From: Paragordius varius
Lineage: Eukaryota; Nematomorpha
Direction of reading: 5' to 3'
NCBI GenBank assembly: GCA_964247055.1
Contig: OZ176054.1
Location: 4,092,001 to 4,156,000 of the forward strand
DNA length: 64,000 bases
This document shows positions 1 to 12,900 of this stretch, piece by piece. A program made the translations under genes and the position numbers. Under the pieces are notes generated by a model, which had not been told where the DNA came from, searched no databases, and saw only the letters and a list, made by a program, of their open reading frames with translations. How positions within the stretch are numbered: position 1 is the first letter of the stretch; the number at the start of each line of letters is the position of its first letter.

Positions 1-1120
1 TATACATGTGTTTTATTGATTACAGACAAGCATTCGATTCAATTAACTATGACTCCTTGTGGGAAACATTAAAGTTAGTAGGGGTATCGTCTCACTTAAT
101 AAGATTGATTAGCTCTCTGTATGTAAAACAAAGAGCGATTATTAGAACACCAGCGGGGGACACAGACGAAATACCAATCTTGAAAGGAGTCAGACAAGGG
201 TGTTGCTTATCCCCTTATCTGTTCAATATGTGCACAGAAATGATAATGAGGAAGTTGGATGGTAAAAATATTGGAGTAAGAATAGGAGGGAGAACAATCA
301 ATAATTTAAGGTTTGCAGACGATACCACTCTTATAGCTGAAAGTGCAAATGATTTGAAGGAATTGATTGAAGAGATTCGAAAGGAAAGTTTGAGGTATGG
401 TCTTAGGCTTAATCCTAACAAAACCAAAATATTATGTACAGGAAAAAAGCCTACAATTATAATAGAAGGAGTAGAAATAGAAATAGTTAAACAGTTAACG
501 TTTTTGGGCGCAATAATTTCAGAGGATGGGTCTTCAACTCCTGACATGAGAAAGAGAATAGGATTGGGTAGAGAAGCGATGACCAAATTAATAAAGATTT
601 GGAAAAACAAAAGCGTAGGAGTTGAAACCAAAAAAAGATTACTCTACTGTTTCGTTCTCCCGGTCACCACATATGGATGTGAGAGTTGGACCCTCAAAAA
701 AAGGGACAAAGAAAGGCTCATGGCTTTTGAAAGGAGCTGCTGGCGTAGGATGCTAGGATACACCTGGAAGGATAAAATTAAGAATGAAAGTCTAACTACA
801 GAAATAAAACCTAAAACAAACATCATGGAGATAATTCTAAAAAGAAAGTTAACATATTTTGGTCATGTCATGCGATCGAATTCTCTGGAGAAAGATACAA
901 TGTTTGGGAAGGTAGAAGGGCAAAGGAAACGAGGCCGACCACCGATGAGGTGGTTGGATATGATAAAAGAAGAGACCAAAATGACACTGAAAGAGCTCAA
1001 TATAGCGGTTAAAGATAGAAAAAAATGGAAAGAAATAGTTAAAACTATATCCAAAAAGTCGTTTACGACTTAGGAAAAACCAACCAACCAAAATAATTGC
1101 AATCATCCCTTACTTCTATC
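1..1120 (+). mobile_element. RTE (BovB-like) LINE, 3' part
   Basis: The open frame runs from the window edge to a TAG at 1071-1073 (about 355 residues visible). It shows the reverse transcriptase palm: the block YRQAFDSI, then GVRQGCCLSP, then the catalytic FADD near residue 104 of the visible part. The C-terminal region (LTFLGAIISEDG, YGCESWTL, YFGHVMRS, KRGRPPMRWLD) is laid out as in BovB/RTE elements, where the enzyme copies its own RNA at a nicked target. No break is visible in this part; the endonuclease half lies outside the window. A short 3' end with CCAACCAACC follows the stop. The element sits in the PRPF38B intron upstream of the exon at 1402. The family call is firm, the subfamily is not. 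Confidence 0.9.
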
Positions 1121-1401
1121 TATAATAATTTTGTTAATGAATTTAAATTTTTAACAGCTACCTCTATACCTCTTATAAATTTGAATCTAATATTTCTTAT
1201 AAATTAATATAATTGAAAATATTAAATTAGCTAATATTGCCCAAAAAAATTGATAAAATATTTACAGTGTGTTCAATTGTTCTAAGAATCTCCAAATTTT
1301 AATATATGATACCATCTTATTCAACGGATAAAAAGAAAAAAAATAATCTAAACAATTAAAAGATACGAAAAAATAACGATTTGTTTTGACTTTCAAATAA
1401 G

Positions 1402-3670
1402 GAGATCGATGTTAAAGCTGGAGGCGGATGCACCATGAAAATTGGAGAAATGCTAAAAAGTTTTTTGACCAAATTAGAATGGTTTTCCACTTTGTTTCCT
1501 CGAATTCCTGTACCAGTAGCCACCAAGATAAATGATAAACTCGATAGGTAAGTTTCAACTTATATTTTTTTAAAGTTTAAATACCCATTTTTTAACAATG
1601 AATTCACTTTTTTTTACATGAAAAATGATCCAACTGTATTGATATTTTGTGAATGTGTATTACAATTAATATTTCTTTAATTTTAATTCTTGTTTGCTCA
1701 TAAATTTATACAAATTTCAATAAAAAATTAATTTTACTGGTATCTTTAGTGTTTCAAAATAACCAAATTCAAAACTGTATCAGCTAAAAGTTAATGCTTA
1801 ATCATTTTTACTCTAAGAAACTGGATATATATGAATTATAGTCTCTATCATAATATATCTTTAGATATGAAAAATCGTTACAAAAAGGAAATATTACAAC
1901 AAACGGTAAATATATTACATATTTCTTTTCCATATATTCCTCTAAAATATCTGATAATGCCATACTAATTTTTTTATAGTAACCATTTCTCTTGATAATT
2001 TGATATTTATTTGATGCAATTGCATATAAAGTATTTCATTATGGATTTAAAAATCTAAGGATAAATATGGTATTGATTGTATTTGCAATTTTCATTGACA
2101 TAGTTATTATATATAATATATATATATATATATAATATATTTAAGGGTAAATATAAAATTTTTACTGGTCTCCCTATTTATAAATATGCTTAATTACTTA
2201 GCCGTTTATTTTGACTAGTATTTAAAAAATGATTAGAGTTTTAAACCGATTTATCTTGTTATTATCAGATACTCACAAAAGACGTTCACCAAGTCCAAGG
2301 CCGAACCATGAGTCACATCATAGATCACCAAGTCCCAAACACAAAAAATCGTATTAATTTTACATATTTTTACTTACTTAATTAATTAGCATCACAATCA
2401 CACATGTATTTTACTTTTTAATCAGGTGTAACACTCGATTACCTTTTGGAGTAGTTTTATATCCCAGAGCCATTTGAAATTTGAATATCACAAAAAGTAT
2501 TTAACGTATTAAGCCAAATTTAAAAGTATGCTTCTTTAGTCTTTTAGCAACATTATACAATTTTTTTTAAAAAAATAAGTCCTCATCTCACACTTTTTTG
2601 CCGCCATTTTTTTCTATAATTTTTTTTAATCCTAAATGCAACGGGCAAATAAATGTATATTATGGTTAGAAAATGTAAATAATTAACTTTAATATCAGCT
2701 GTTCGTTTCAATCTTATTTTGGAGCTGGTCAAATTATAGACTCTAGAAGTCACAAAACTGTAAAAAGTATAAGCTTTTTTCTTAATACATATTAACAATG
2801 TTTGATAATTATATTTTAGCTAAATTAATCAAAACAGTAGTTTATCTACAAAATTAGGCTCTGGGATATTTCTAAAATGTAAATTAGGAAAAAAAAGATA
2901 AAAGGTAATGAAATGTTAATATTTCTCGCATATTTATTAAATTGGATATATGCAAATATTACGAAAATTTTTAATAAAATAAGGTGTATGAAAATGTGTA
3001 AAGACGGATTTTTATTTGCATTCACATACATTTTATCCAATTTCTAGCGATTGGCAAGGATGCTAGCATGTATCCCAATTATCTGACAAGATTTATCATA
3101 TAATTATTTTAATAAACTTTTTATTCGCTCGAAACTCTCTGAAATAATTACTTCTTGTATTTTTACAAACAAATGATTATTTATGTTTTAAGACATCATT
3201 CCGAAAATGACCGCCCATCAACCGTTCATAAGAGCACTGCCGAAATGAACAAAAAATCACCAGAACAAGCACTGAATCGTTCTACTCAGGAAGGATCTCC
3301 AAAGAACAACGCTCCTCCTCCTACTAGAGAATTAAGTCCCTTGTCTGAGCTCAAATGTTTGTTGGCGGCCAAAACCGTTCCACAAATTAGCAAATTTAAT
3401 CCATTACATGAATCCCATAAAAATAATAACAATATAAACAACACATCCCATGATAAAGATGATGCCACCACCAAATTAAACAAAGATAAAAAGAAGCGAA
3501 AAAAAGAAAAGAAACATAAAACTCACAAAAAAGAAAAGCATGACGATAAAAACGATAAAGACCAAAAAAATAGTTTAGCACACAACAATGATAATATAGT
3601 AAAAGATAGTAATGCAGTTCAACAACAACAAATTTCCATAGTTTCTAGCGATAAAATTTTGATTGAATAA
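1402..3670 (+). CDS. PRPF38B: Pre-mRNA-splicing factor 38B, 3' exons
   Basis: Known role of the family: spliceosomal B-complex protein with a PRP38 domain and an Arg/Ser-rich tail. Visible exons: 1402-1547, 1865-1905, 2269-2350 and 3193-3670 (stop TAA 3668-3670); earlier exons lie upstream of the window. The first exon carries the end of the PRP38 domain: DVKAGGGCTMKIGEM then LTKLEWFSTLFPRIPVPV, nearly the same as in animals. Phases agree throughout (2, 1, 2). The 41-nt exon joins the domain to a tail with RRSPSPRP and HHRSPSPKHKK, followed by a long Lys-rich, low-complexity region. The last splice uses a weak donor (GTATTA at 2351); if unused, the frame stops at once at 2355-2357, so two C-termini are possible. 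The domain assignment is firm, the long tail exon is inferred from phase. AATAAA overlaps the stop codon. Confidence 0.85.
2405..2880. repeat. Dispersed repeat, copy 1
   Basis: This part of the last PRPF38B intron matches 44470-44830 and, less fully, 45310-45965. Shared blocks include TTTTTTGCCGCCATTTTTTT, TGCAACGGGCAAATAAATG, AGAAAATGTAAATAATTA and the CTCTAGAAGTCA motif. No coding capacity, terminal inverted repeat or target duplication was found. It may be the remnant of a non-autonomous element. Confidence 0.6.
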
Positions 3671-3697
3671 ATGAGAAAATAAAATAATTGTATATAT

Positions 3698-6600
3698 TTA
3701 AGTAACTAAGTTTTTATTGAAATATTTGTTTCTAAAATCATTTAAAAACGTAAAATCATATTCATGTTTTTTGAGTATAATTGGATCGATAGTGTTATTG
3801 TTTCTCTGCATACATACCAAATATCGACCGATACGTTGACCAAACATATATTGATAATCACAACTGATTAAATTGAGGTATGAATGCTCTGTTAGAGCAT
3901 TGCTCAATTTAGGTGGTAATTTATCTATGTTAGCACTTTGATTTTCATTATCGAATATATATGGAAGCCAAAAAACCAGGTAACCATTATTTTTTAAGAG
4001 ACGAGATGCAAGATGCAATAAACTGCAGTATATAACATTAGGATTAATATTGGTATTATTTTGGTCATGATCATCATCCTCAGAAGCGTTGGTCGCTTCT
4101 ATAAAATTATTGCCAATGGGTTGTATTTGCACATTTTTCTTATTACCATAACCTTCCCGAACCCCATAAGGGGGATCAGTTACAATGCAATCGAAAATAC
4201 CGGTCTGAGTCATTTGTAAAAGAGTTACGTCACACAGCACGATATCAATCAGGTACTTTTGCAGTTGATATTGTTGGAAATTAGAATAAATAATATCTTT
4301 ATCGCTTTTCCATTTTTGATTATGACGGCTCGATTTACCTTGATTTCAAAGATAATCATAAACAACATAATTCTGTTTCATAAGAAGTTTTTAAATACTT
4401 TAAAATAATAACGGCTTTTTCATGCATACACGGTTAGAGGTTAGAACTAGTAGCAAAATGTTTTTAGCGTTGTCTTAAATGAAAATAAAATTGTATGAGT
4501 AACGTCTAAGGTTTTTTTTGTTTTACTATATTTTAATTTAATTTTTAAATAACTCATGACGATGCATTTGTGGGAATATTGATAATTTTTATTTTCATCT
4601 TCATTTACGTCTCGTACAATCACATTTTAATTAATTTATAAAAATATAACAAAATGTATCATCATATTACAGTATGCATTTTAATGTATGTTAAGTAATT
4701 TTATTGCCAGTCAAATAACATAAATGGTCTATCTAATGCGTAAAATCTGATCCACAAAATTATCACTTATGAAAGAGGATTCACGTTAGAATTAACATAG
4801 GCTCTAATTTGATGGATATTTTGTAATGTTAAATTTTAAGAATATTATAGCAATTCATGTTAACATTTGAAATATTGTTGTTACGTATTTAGATGCGGAA
4901 TTTTGTGAGTTTTTATCTTTAATAAAGTAATAAATAGTAAAAAGGAATTTTAAGATTATTTATGTTAATTATACCTAATTAAATTTAATATTAATATTTT
5001 TCAACATGATAAATACCTGTATTAATCAAAATTGGTATTATTATTTTATATAGTTGTTATGACTAATCAAAAAAACACAGGTAAATATATATTTGTGAAA
5101 ATTTAAGTAAATTTTCGATTTTTTTTGTTTTTTATGCTTTGCATTGTTGATTATTAATAATTTTAACAAGTGCGGACATTTTAATCAAGTAAAAATTGCG
5201 GTTTCTGATAAATTTAGTCAAATTTAGTTTTTTATTTGACATTGTTAATTGTAATTAATTACTACATATTTTGGACATTTTAATAAATACAGTTAAAAAT
5301 TGCGGGTTTTAATAGAGTTTAATTTTTTTGTATTTTTATTTAACATTGTTATTTGCAATTAATTACTACATATTTTGGACATTTTAATAAATACAGGTAA
5401 AAATTGCGGTTTTTAATAAATTTAGACAAATTTAATTTTTTTTCTTTTTAATTTTGTTAATTATAAATAATTTTTATGACATACTATAATAAGAGAGGTA
5501 AAAACACTCAGATTTAAGAATTTTTGTTTTTTCTGTATTGCCTTGTTAATTTTAATAGTAATTTTAAAATATTTTTGTTATAATTATGAAAACAGGTAAA
5601 AGTATTTGAATGTGAGAAATTTTTTAATTTTTTAGGTGTTGCATTGTTAATTATTAAAATTTATTTTTGTTAAGACAGGCAAAAATATTTTAGTTTAAGA
5701 AAATTTATGTATTTACAATTTGTTTGTTTTGCATTTTAATAATTCCTGTTTTAATATTTTTGACATACAATTAAAGTCAGGTAAAAGTCAATATTTTTCG
5801 GTTTTATATGTAATTATAAATACCCTCCATAAAAATAAACTATATTCAACATAAAGCATCGCAGTATAGAAGCAAAAATATATTTTAATTAAAAATTTTA
5901 GAGGTTTAAAAGATTGCTACTAATTAAATCAAACAAAATATACTCAACCAATATTTCTCAATCACCCTCTATAATTATTCAAAAGCTATGAACAATAAGG
6001 GTATAATTTTTAATTATAGATAAATTTATTTATATATAAATGTATTATCATAATATAGATCACAAATTAAAGTTGGAAGCATTATTTGAAATTAGCACTC
6101 TTATTGATATTAATACAGGTAATTTTGATGATTCTAATATTGATATACGATGCGGTGTGTGTTCATGGTGACCATAACTTAGGTTAAGGAATATCATGAG
6201 ATACCAAAAAATCACTAGGAAATGTAAGTAATCCTGAAAACAATCAACATCATTTTCTGGGATGATTATATCAACTAAAATATAAGATAGAAACGTATTT
6301 GATTAAAGTATTAAAAAAATAATACCTGGATTCTCCAAGTATTTTCAACATAATTTAAAATATTGGAGGCTAAAACATCCAAAGTTTGAAAGGGGACTAA
6401 ATAAGGTTGACCTAGCTTTTAACAACTAAATTTGCAAAAAAATATTTTCTTCATGATAAAAAATTCAAAAATGATATTTTATTTTTTAAATCTGCGTTCA
6501 CGTTCTACCATCCTAAACTAAATATGAAAAACTATTCTTCACCAAAGCAAACAATGTTAGTTTGCATGCTTAGTTTTTGGAGTGCTGTTGCATTCAAAGC

Positions 6601-9600
6601 TTTTGAAAAAAAATATTTGTTTCTATTTGAGGTCATTGGTGATATCAATAAGCCTTTTTATAATTTTTTAAAATTTGGCTGGTAGAAAGAAAACGCAAAA
6701 ACATAAAATATCATTTTTGCACTTTTTATCATAAAGAAAATATTTTTTTGCAAATTAGTTGTTAAAAAGCCAGGTCAACCTTATTTAGTCCCTTTTCAAA
6801 CTTTGGATGTTTTAGCCCCCAATATTTTAAATTATGTTGAAAATACTTGGAGAATCCAGGTATTAATTTTCTAATATTTTAATCAACTACGTTTCTATCT
6901 TATATTTTAGTTGATATAATCATCCCAGAAAATGATGTTGATTGTAATTTTCTGGATTATTTACATTTCTTAGTGGTTTTTTGGTAATTCATGATATTCC
7001 TTTATCTAAGTTATGATCACCATGACCGCACACAGTCGTATATCAATATTAGAATCATCAAAATTACCTGTATTAATATCAATAAGAATTCTATTTTCAA
7101 ACAATGCTTCCAACATTAATTTGTGATCTATATTATGATAATACATTTATATATAAATAAATTTATCTATTAAAAATTATTCCCTTATTGTTCATAGCTT
7201 TTGAATATCTTATAGAGGGTGATTAAAAATATCGGTTGAGTATATTTTGTGTGATTTAATTAGTAATAATCTTTTAAACCTCAAAAATTGATTAAAATAT
7301 AGTTTTGCATCTATACTGCGATGCTTTATGTGAATATAGATTATTTTTATGGAGGGTATTTATAATTAGATATAAAACCGAAAAACATTGACTTTTACCT
7401 GACTTTATTATTGTATGTCAAAAATATAAAAAAAATTAATAATTAAAAATGAAAACCCTAAAAAACAAATTGTAAATACGAAAATTTTCTTAAACTAATA
7501 CATTTTTACCTGTATTTATTAATATATCAAAAATATTTGAATAATATTTAACAATGCAATACCTAAAAAATAATAAAAAAATTATCTCGCCCAAATATTT
7601 TCTGTTTTAATTATAACAAAAATATTTTAAAATTATTATTAAAATTAACAATCAATACAGAAAAAACAAAAATTCTTAAATCTGAGTGTTTTTACCTGTC
7701 TTATTATAGTATGTCAAAAAAAATTATTTATAATTAACAAAATTAAAAAAAAGAAAAAAATTAAATTTGTCTAAATTTATTAAAAACCGCAATTTTACCT
7801 GTATTTATTAAAATGTCAAAAATATGTAGTAAATAATTACAATAGATAATGTTAAATAAAAAAACAAAAAAATTAAACTCTATTAAAAACCGCAATTTTT
7901 ACCCGTATTTATTAAAATGTCCAAAATATGTAGTAATTAATTACAATTAACAATGTCAAATAAAAAAACAAAAAAAAATTAAATTTGACTAAATTTATAA
8001 AAACCGCAATTTTTACTTGATTAAAATGTCCGCAATAGTTAAAAATTATTAATAATCAACAATGCAAAACATAAAAAACAAAAAATCTAAAATTTACTGA
8101 AATTTTCACAAATAATTATTTACCTGTGTTTTTAATTAGTAATGACAACTATTTAAATTAATAATACCAATTTTGATTAATACAGGTATTTATCATGTTG
8201 AAAAATATTTTAAATTTAATTAGGTATAATTAACATAAATAATCCTAAAATTCCTATTTTACTATTTATTAATTTATTAAAGATAAAAACCCACAAAATT
8301 CCGCATCTAAATACGTAACAACAATATTTCAAATGTTAACATAAATTGCTATAATATTCTCAAAATTTAACATTACAAAATATCCATCAAATTAAAGCCT
8401 ATGTTAATTCTCACGTCATTTCTCTTTCTACGTGTACTACGAAATAATTTTGTGGATCAGTATTTTACGCATTAGATAAACCATTTATGTTATTTGACTG
8501 GCAATAAAATTACTTAACATACATTAAAATGCATACTGTATATGAGAAATGGTAATTTTTTAGACTCTTTATAAAACGGCCGCAGTTACGAATATATTTT
8601 TAATCGGTTAAACCGAACCCCAATCAAAAGCGAAGAAAATCAAAAAATATTAAAAAAATATACCATAACCCATCAAAGTTTGTTCATTAATATCACAACC
8701 AAATACATAGGCTTTATAGGTCGCAGCACTAATCAGATTACTGGCTATAATTATAAAATATATTTTAATTAATTTACAGTTTTTTTTATAAAAACGTCAA
8801 AATGATCATTATACAGAGAGTATAATATGGCAAACACTAATTGTTTAATATTAGTGTTTGGTATATGAACCAAATATTACAAGATATTTTTACCTTATTA
8901 ATAGATATAATGGCTAATAGATGTAACATTAAGGCTAAATCGAACGTTATGCATTACAATTATAAATATGCGTTGAAACATGATATATTATCTTAAAATA
9001 CCGTAGCTTACGTAAAAAAGCGTAAGAACAACAAGTTTATAGTAGCAAAAATGCATCGGATAAATGATGGTCACAGTTTATGCTAATTTAAAAATTACCA
9101 GTCCCGACAAAGGGGTCAAATACCAAATCGTTTGGCTTAATTTGAGCAATATTCGCTAATAAAAAAGCTAGTTTCGGATTCATAGTGGTATTCCCAATAT
9201 AAGTTCGATTCGGCAAATTATATTTGGGTAATTGCACTCGAAAACTTTCACAAATCTAAAGTTGTCAAAGGGAAAAATACCTGTTTTCCAAAAAAGTACT
9301 TAATAGACGCTTTTTCATATACTTCGATCCAATTAAATAATAATTCTGGCGAAGAAAGATCTACCTTTCCAAACAATGGCAAAAAGCTTAGAGACTTTTA
9401 TTGATTACAAATAAAAAACCTCTATTATCAATATTTTCTCATCCTGAGATAATCTCTTATTAATCCCGAATACATCAAATTTAAATGACGCGTCCTTAAA
9501 ACAATGCTAAAATTTTAATTATATTATTAGATTACGAATTCTTGCGACTTAAGTTTCAATTTTTCAACCAAATCCCATCTTGATTCCGAACCAGCAAATA

Positions 9601-9892
9601 TCTCTAAAGCAAACCAATAATTTAAATAAGTATATACTTTATTAATACAGAACGTTCAACAATATTTCTAACCTGGGCCTCAAATGCTTCAACTATAACG
9701 TAGGAATCCTAAGAATTTGAGTAAATAGTACTTTAAATGAGGAGCAGGTTTTTATATTTTTAAATGAGAACAACGATTTTAATGCCGAAAATTCCTTGAA
9801 AAATATATAATTTATAACTAAACTGTTTTTCTAAATTCAATATTTTCGTGTGCATATACAAGTAAAAATTTTGAAATTTTTTGGTACACCAT
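3698..9892 (-). CDS. TRMT11: tRNA (guanine-N2-)-methyltransferase TRMT11
   Basis: Known role: catalytic subunit of the TRMT11-TRMT112 complex, which makes m2G at position 10 of cytosolic tRNAs using SAM. Nine exons on the minus strand: 9892-9824, 9794-9732, 9708-9638, 9603-9536, 9506-9420, 9394-9281, 9255-9099, 8744-8664, 4338-3698; about 450 residues (human 463). The N-terminus (FLLVYAHENIEFR) aligns with the THUMP-like part; IGNTTMNP then FDPFVGT is the SAM-binding motif I; YVFGCDI is motif II; VTDPPYGVRE near residue 291 is the catalytic motif IV. Introns of 29, 23, 29, 25 and 25 nt separate the early exons, while the last, 4.3 kb, holds a foldback element. At the 9638/9603 junction the frame is off by one base with the only visible GT/AG pair, so that boundary is uncertain. 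The start ATG (9892-9890) is 35 bp from the STAG start. Confidence 0.93.
5070..5795. repeat. ~100-bp tandem repeats in left foldback arm
   Basis: About eight diverged units of roughly 85-110 bp, each opening with a version of CAGGTAAAAATTGCGG (near 5080, 5190, 5291, 5394, 5497, 5594, 5678 and 5778) followed by T-rich sequence with GCATTGTTAATT and, in some units, TACATATTTTGGACATTTTA. Their mirror image lies in the right arm at about 7390-8130. Subterminal direct repeats inside long inverted repeats are typical of foldback elements. Confidence 0.75.
7385..8135. repeat. ~100-bp tandem repeats in right foldback arm
   Basis: Inverted counterpart of the array at 5070-5795, with units ending in reverse-complement forms such as CCGCAATTTTTACCTG. 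Small differences in length between the two arrays show independent drift since insertion. Confidence 0.7.
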
Positions 9893-9927
9893 ATGATTCA
9901 AAAAATTGTAAAATTTTGCCGCTAAAA
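9893..9927. promoter_or_regulatory. 35-bp divergent TRMT11/STAG intergenic segment
   Basis: The TRMT11 start codon (9892, minus) and the STAG start codon (9928, plus, context AAAAATGG) are 35 bp apart. Transcription start sites for both genes must lie here or overlap the opposite coding exon, so this is the core of a bidirectional promoter or the two 5' ends overlap. The segment is AT-rich, with TTGCCGC near its STAG end; no TATA box or known factor site is evident. If STAG starts instead at the ATG at 9967 the gap grows by 39 bp. Confidence 0.6.
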
Positions 9928-12900
9928 ATGGATACTCATCAAACCAGGTACAAGAAAAAACAAGCTATGGAAGGGGAGGAACTTGATAATGGGTATAAAT
10001 AAAATTTAACTTTATAGGGACTCTACTAAAATTAAAAAGAAACTTAAAGAAGTATTTAGTTAACGTAATTATATAAAGGAAAAAACAAAATCTATAAACA
10101 AGCAGGGTCCAGGCCGACCTCGAAAAAATGTAATAACCAACCAATCATCCCTGATTGATATAATTATTAATGGAAGAGCATCTTACCAAGTTTTTATATA
10201 AATAATTTTTAAGGGTGTCGTTGATGAATGGATTGAGGAATATAAAAAGGATAAAATTGCCGCAATTCGCATCCTTATGCAACTTTTTATAGATGCATCT
10301 GGTTGCAAGGGAAAAATAACACCTGAAATACAAAATACTATGGAACATTCCGAAATTATAAGGAAAATGACGGAGCAATTTGATGAGGTTTAAATGTTCA
10401 TTGTTATTTTTATCCATATATTAACACTTTATTATTCTATTTTAAATTTATATTAAAAAAGGATATACTATAATATAATTTTCCCCGGGAAAAATATAGA
10501 AGCCCTTAAACTGACCGATTCTGGATAAACTTTTTAAAATATTGCTTGTAACAATTTTTGCAGATTTAAAAAAATATTTATCATCACGGAGTTGGAAATG
10601 AAGACACTTTTATTGACATTTCATTAACTATTCATGTTTTGCAGACGATTATAAAATTTAATTATCATATATTTTTCTGCTTTAGATAAACCTTATATTT
10701 TTCTCAATTTTTTAATTTCTAGAATCCGAAATTCGGATATTTCAAACTCATTAATACAAACAGCTGATTAGAATCAATAAATATTTGTAATTTTCCGCTT
10801 TTTATTTGAAATCTTTCTATTAATTATTAGCATTTTTAACCATAAAATACATTTATTTCTGTTGTCGATTTCAAAAAAATCTAAAGGAAAAATAGCGGCA
10901 ACGTTTGCAATAATTTTTTAGAATTTTCCATTTTTTATAAAAATCTAGACTATATGGCGAAACGGCTAGGGAACATATTTTTATTTCGGCTCAATATTTT
11001 AAAAAATATTTAAGATATTTGAATATCGTTCGGTACAAAACTACTTGAAAAGTAATGAAGTGTAAAGTAAATCGGAAAATACAGGTGACTGCTCACAGAT
11101 TTTTAGTTTTTTCCTTTATGTGCACCTTGACTCCAAAATGTATTTCAAAAACATTAAAATTAAAAATATTATAAATTTGGCATAATACAGCAAAAAATCA
11201 AATTATACGGACAAAACATAAAAATATAAAGACAATTTTTTCGATACCATTTTTTTACTTTGCATTTTAAAAAAATGAGTTTTATTTAAAAAGTCGTCTT
11301 TTAGGAAAAAATATTTGCCTATATATTTTTTACGTTTTGTCTTTAAACTTTGGTTTTTGTTAATTTATTTTAGGACAACGCTGATTACCCCTTGGTAGCT
11401 GGTGGGATACATAAAAGATTTCGAACAAATTTTGCCGATTTCATTCAAACGCTCATTAAACAGTGTCAATTTAGCATAATTTTTGATCCTTATATAATTG
11501 ATAACATTTTGCACTTTTTGATTGGATTGGCGGATTCCCAGGTCCGTGCATTTAGGCACACTTCCACGTTTGCAGGTTTATAAAAAAATTTTATGTTAAT
11601 CAATCGATCAATTCAAATACCGCTTAAAAAGTAGTGATGAATTCTTTGGATAATTATTGTTTAACATTAAATTAATATAATGGTATAAAATAATAAAATA
11701 TGTAGTTACCTTCGTTGTTTTGTTTCCATAGTTTTACATTATTTTATCCTTTTTGTTATTAAGATATTATTTTACAACTATTTATTTATGGACGTAATTA
11801 ATGGTTACTCAAGGAAATAACATACCTATATAAGGAACAATAATAATTATTTATTTAATTCATTAAGCAATCAATAATTTTGTAATACACTCTCCGGCAA
11901 AAATGGGAATTATAAATCATATTCAGTGCCGAAATGTTAAATACGGTTAAAACTTTAGAAAAAAGGTTTTATTTTCCTGCTAGTAGCCGAACAAAAAATC
12001 GTCCATTAGATTATAACAATATAGATAAACGCCTCATTAAATTTAATTTGTTAGTATGCAACTAATCGCAAATATCGAATAAAGATTATACTGATTCTAG
12101 AAACTACAAAAATTATCTCCAAAAAATCCCATGATAGTGGCAAAAGCAAAAGACTTGCTATCATGTGGAAGATTATTTTTATTTTATTATATAGTTTACC
12201 CAATATATCGCATTCAAAAATGATTTACCTTTTATAAAAAAATAATTTTTTGATTTGTCCCAAAGCTGAAGTAGCGTATAATTCTTACAAAATATCCAAT
12301 ATATTTCATATATACCATTTCCATACAATTCGAGGCAGAAAAATATCTAGTTTTTAATTTAAAGAGTTTTATGCCCAAAAGCCCGAACAATAGCCAAAAT
12401 GGCGCCAAAAAATTTGATCAGCATTTCCGGGTAAAAAAATTCTTTAAAACCAAAAACTGAAATAAACTTCAACTTCCTAGCTATCTTTTATTAAAAAGTT
12501 TTCGTGTTCAATATTAAACAGTGAGAGATCTTGGGTTAACTGTTTAAACCATGAGAGTTTAGGGTGCAATTAGGGCCCGGTATGTTAATCCAATTATCGG
12601 AAATTATGCGTTAAATATGTCCGTAATACCATAAGGTGTTGCGTTGAATGAAGAGAGATATGGGTGTTTCTTTGAAGGCATTATTAAGATTGTTGTTGCA
12701 AATTTAAGCATGTGATTTTCAGCTATAGTAATCCTATTTAAGTTTACTCTAAGGCCCATTTCTGTAGCGCATGTCATATCAGGTTTTATCCCCATTTTGT
12801 AAATTTTTATCATATGTTTCGGTTTAATATTTTTATTTGTAAAAATATGTTTTAGTTAGTTGATTAGATTTAGCCCATTTTTGTCGGATTCTATGACAAA

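Larger units (their letters stand above)
4668..8540. mobile_element. 3.9-kb foldback element with TA-flanked termini
   Basis: Two arms of about 1.8-1.9 kb are inverted copies of each other: 4670 to about 6490 and about 6690 to 8538, with a spacer of about 200 bp. Both tips read TA-CAGTATGCATTTTAATG, that is, a CAGT end abutting a TA dinucleotide on each side, as in Tc1/mariner/pogo-type elements with TA duplication. Outer arm segments differ by only a few bases per 100, so the insertion is not old. No transposase reading frame is present, so it must have been moved in trans. It lies in the last TRMT11 intron. Foldback assignment is direct from sequence; the superfamily is inferred from the tips only. 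Confidence 0.85.

Noticed and set aside
5070-5795. Regular ~100-bp repeats as a CRISPR-like array
   Set aside because: Units drift in sequence and length, lack distinct spacers, and are mirrored in the opposite arm of a foldback element in animal DNA.
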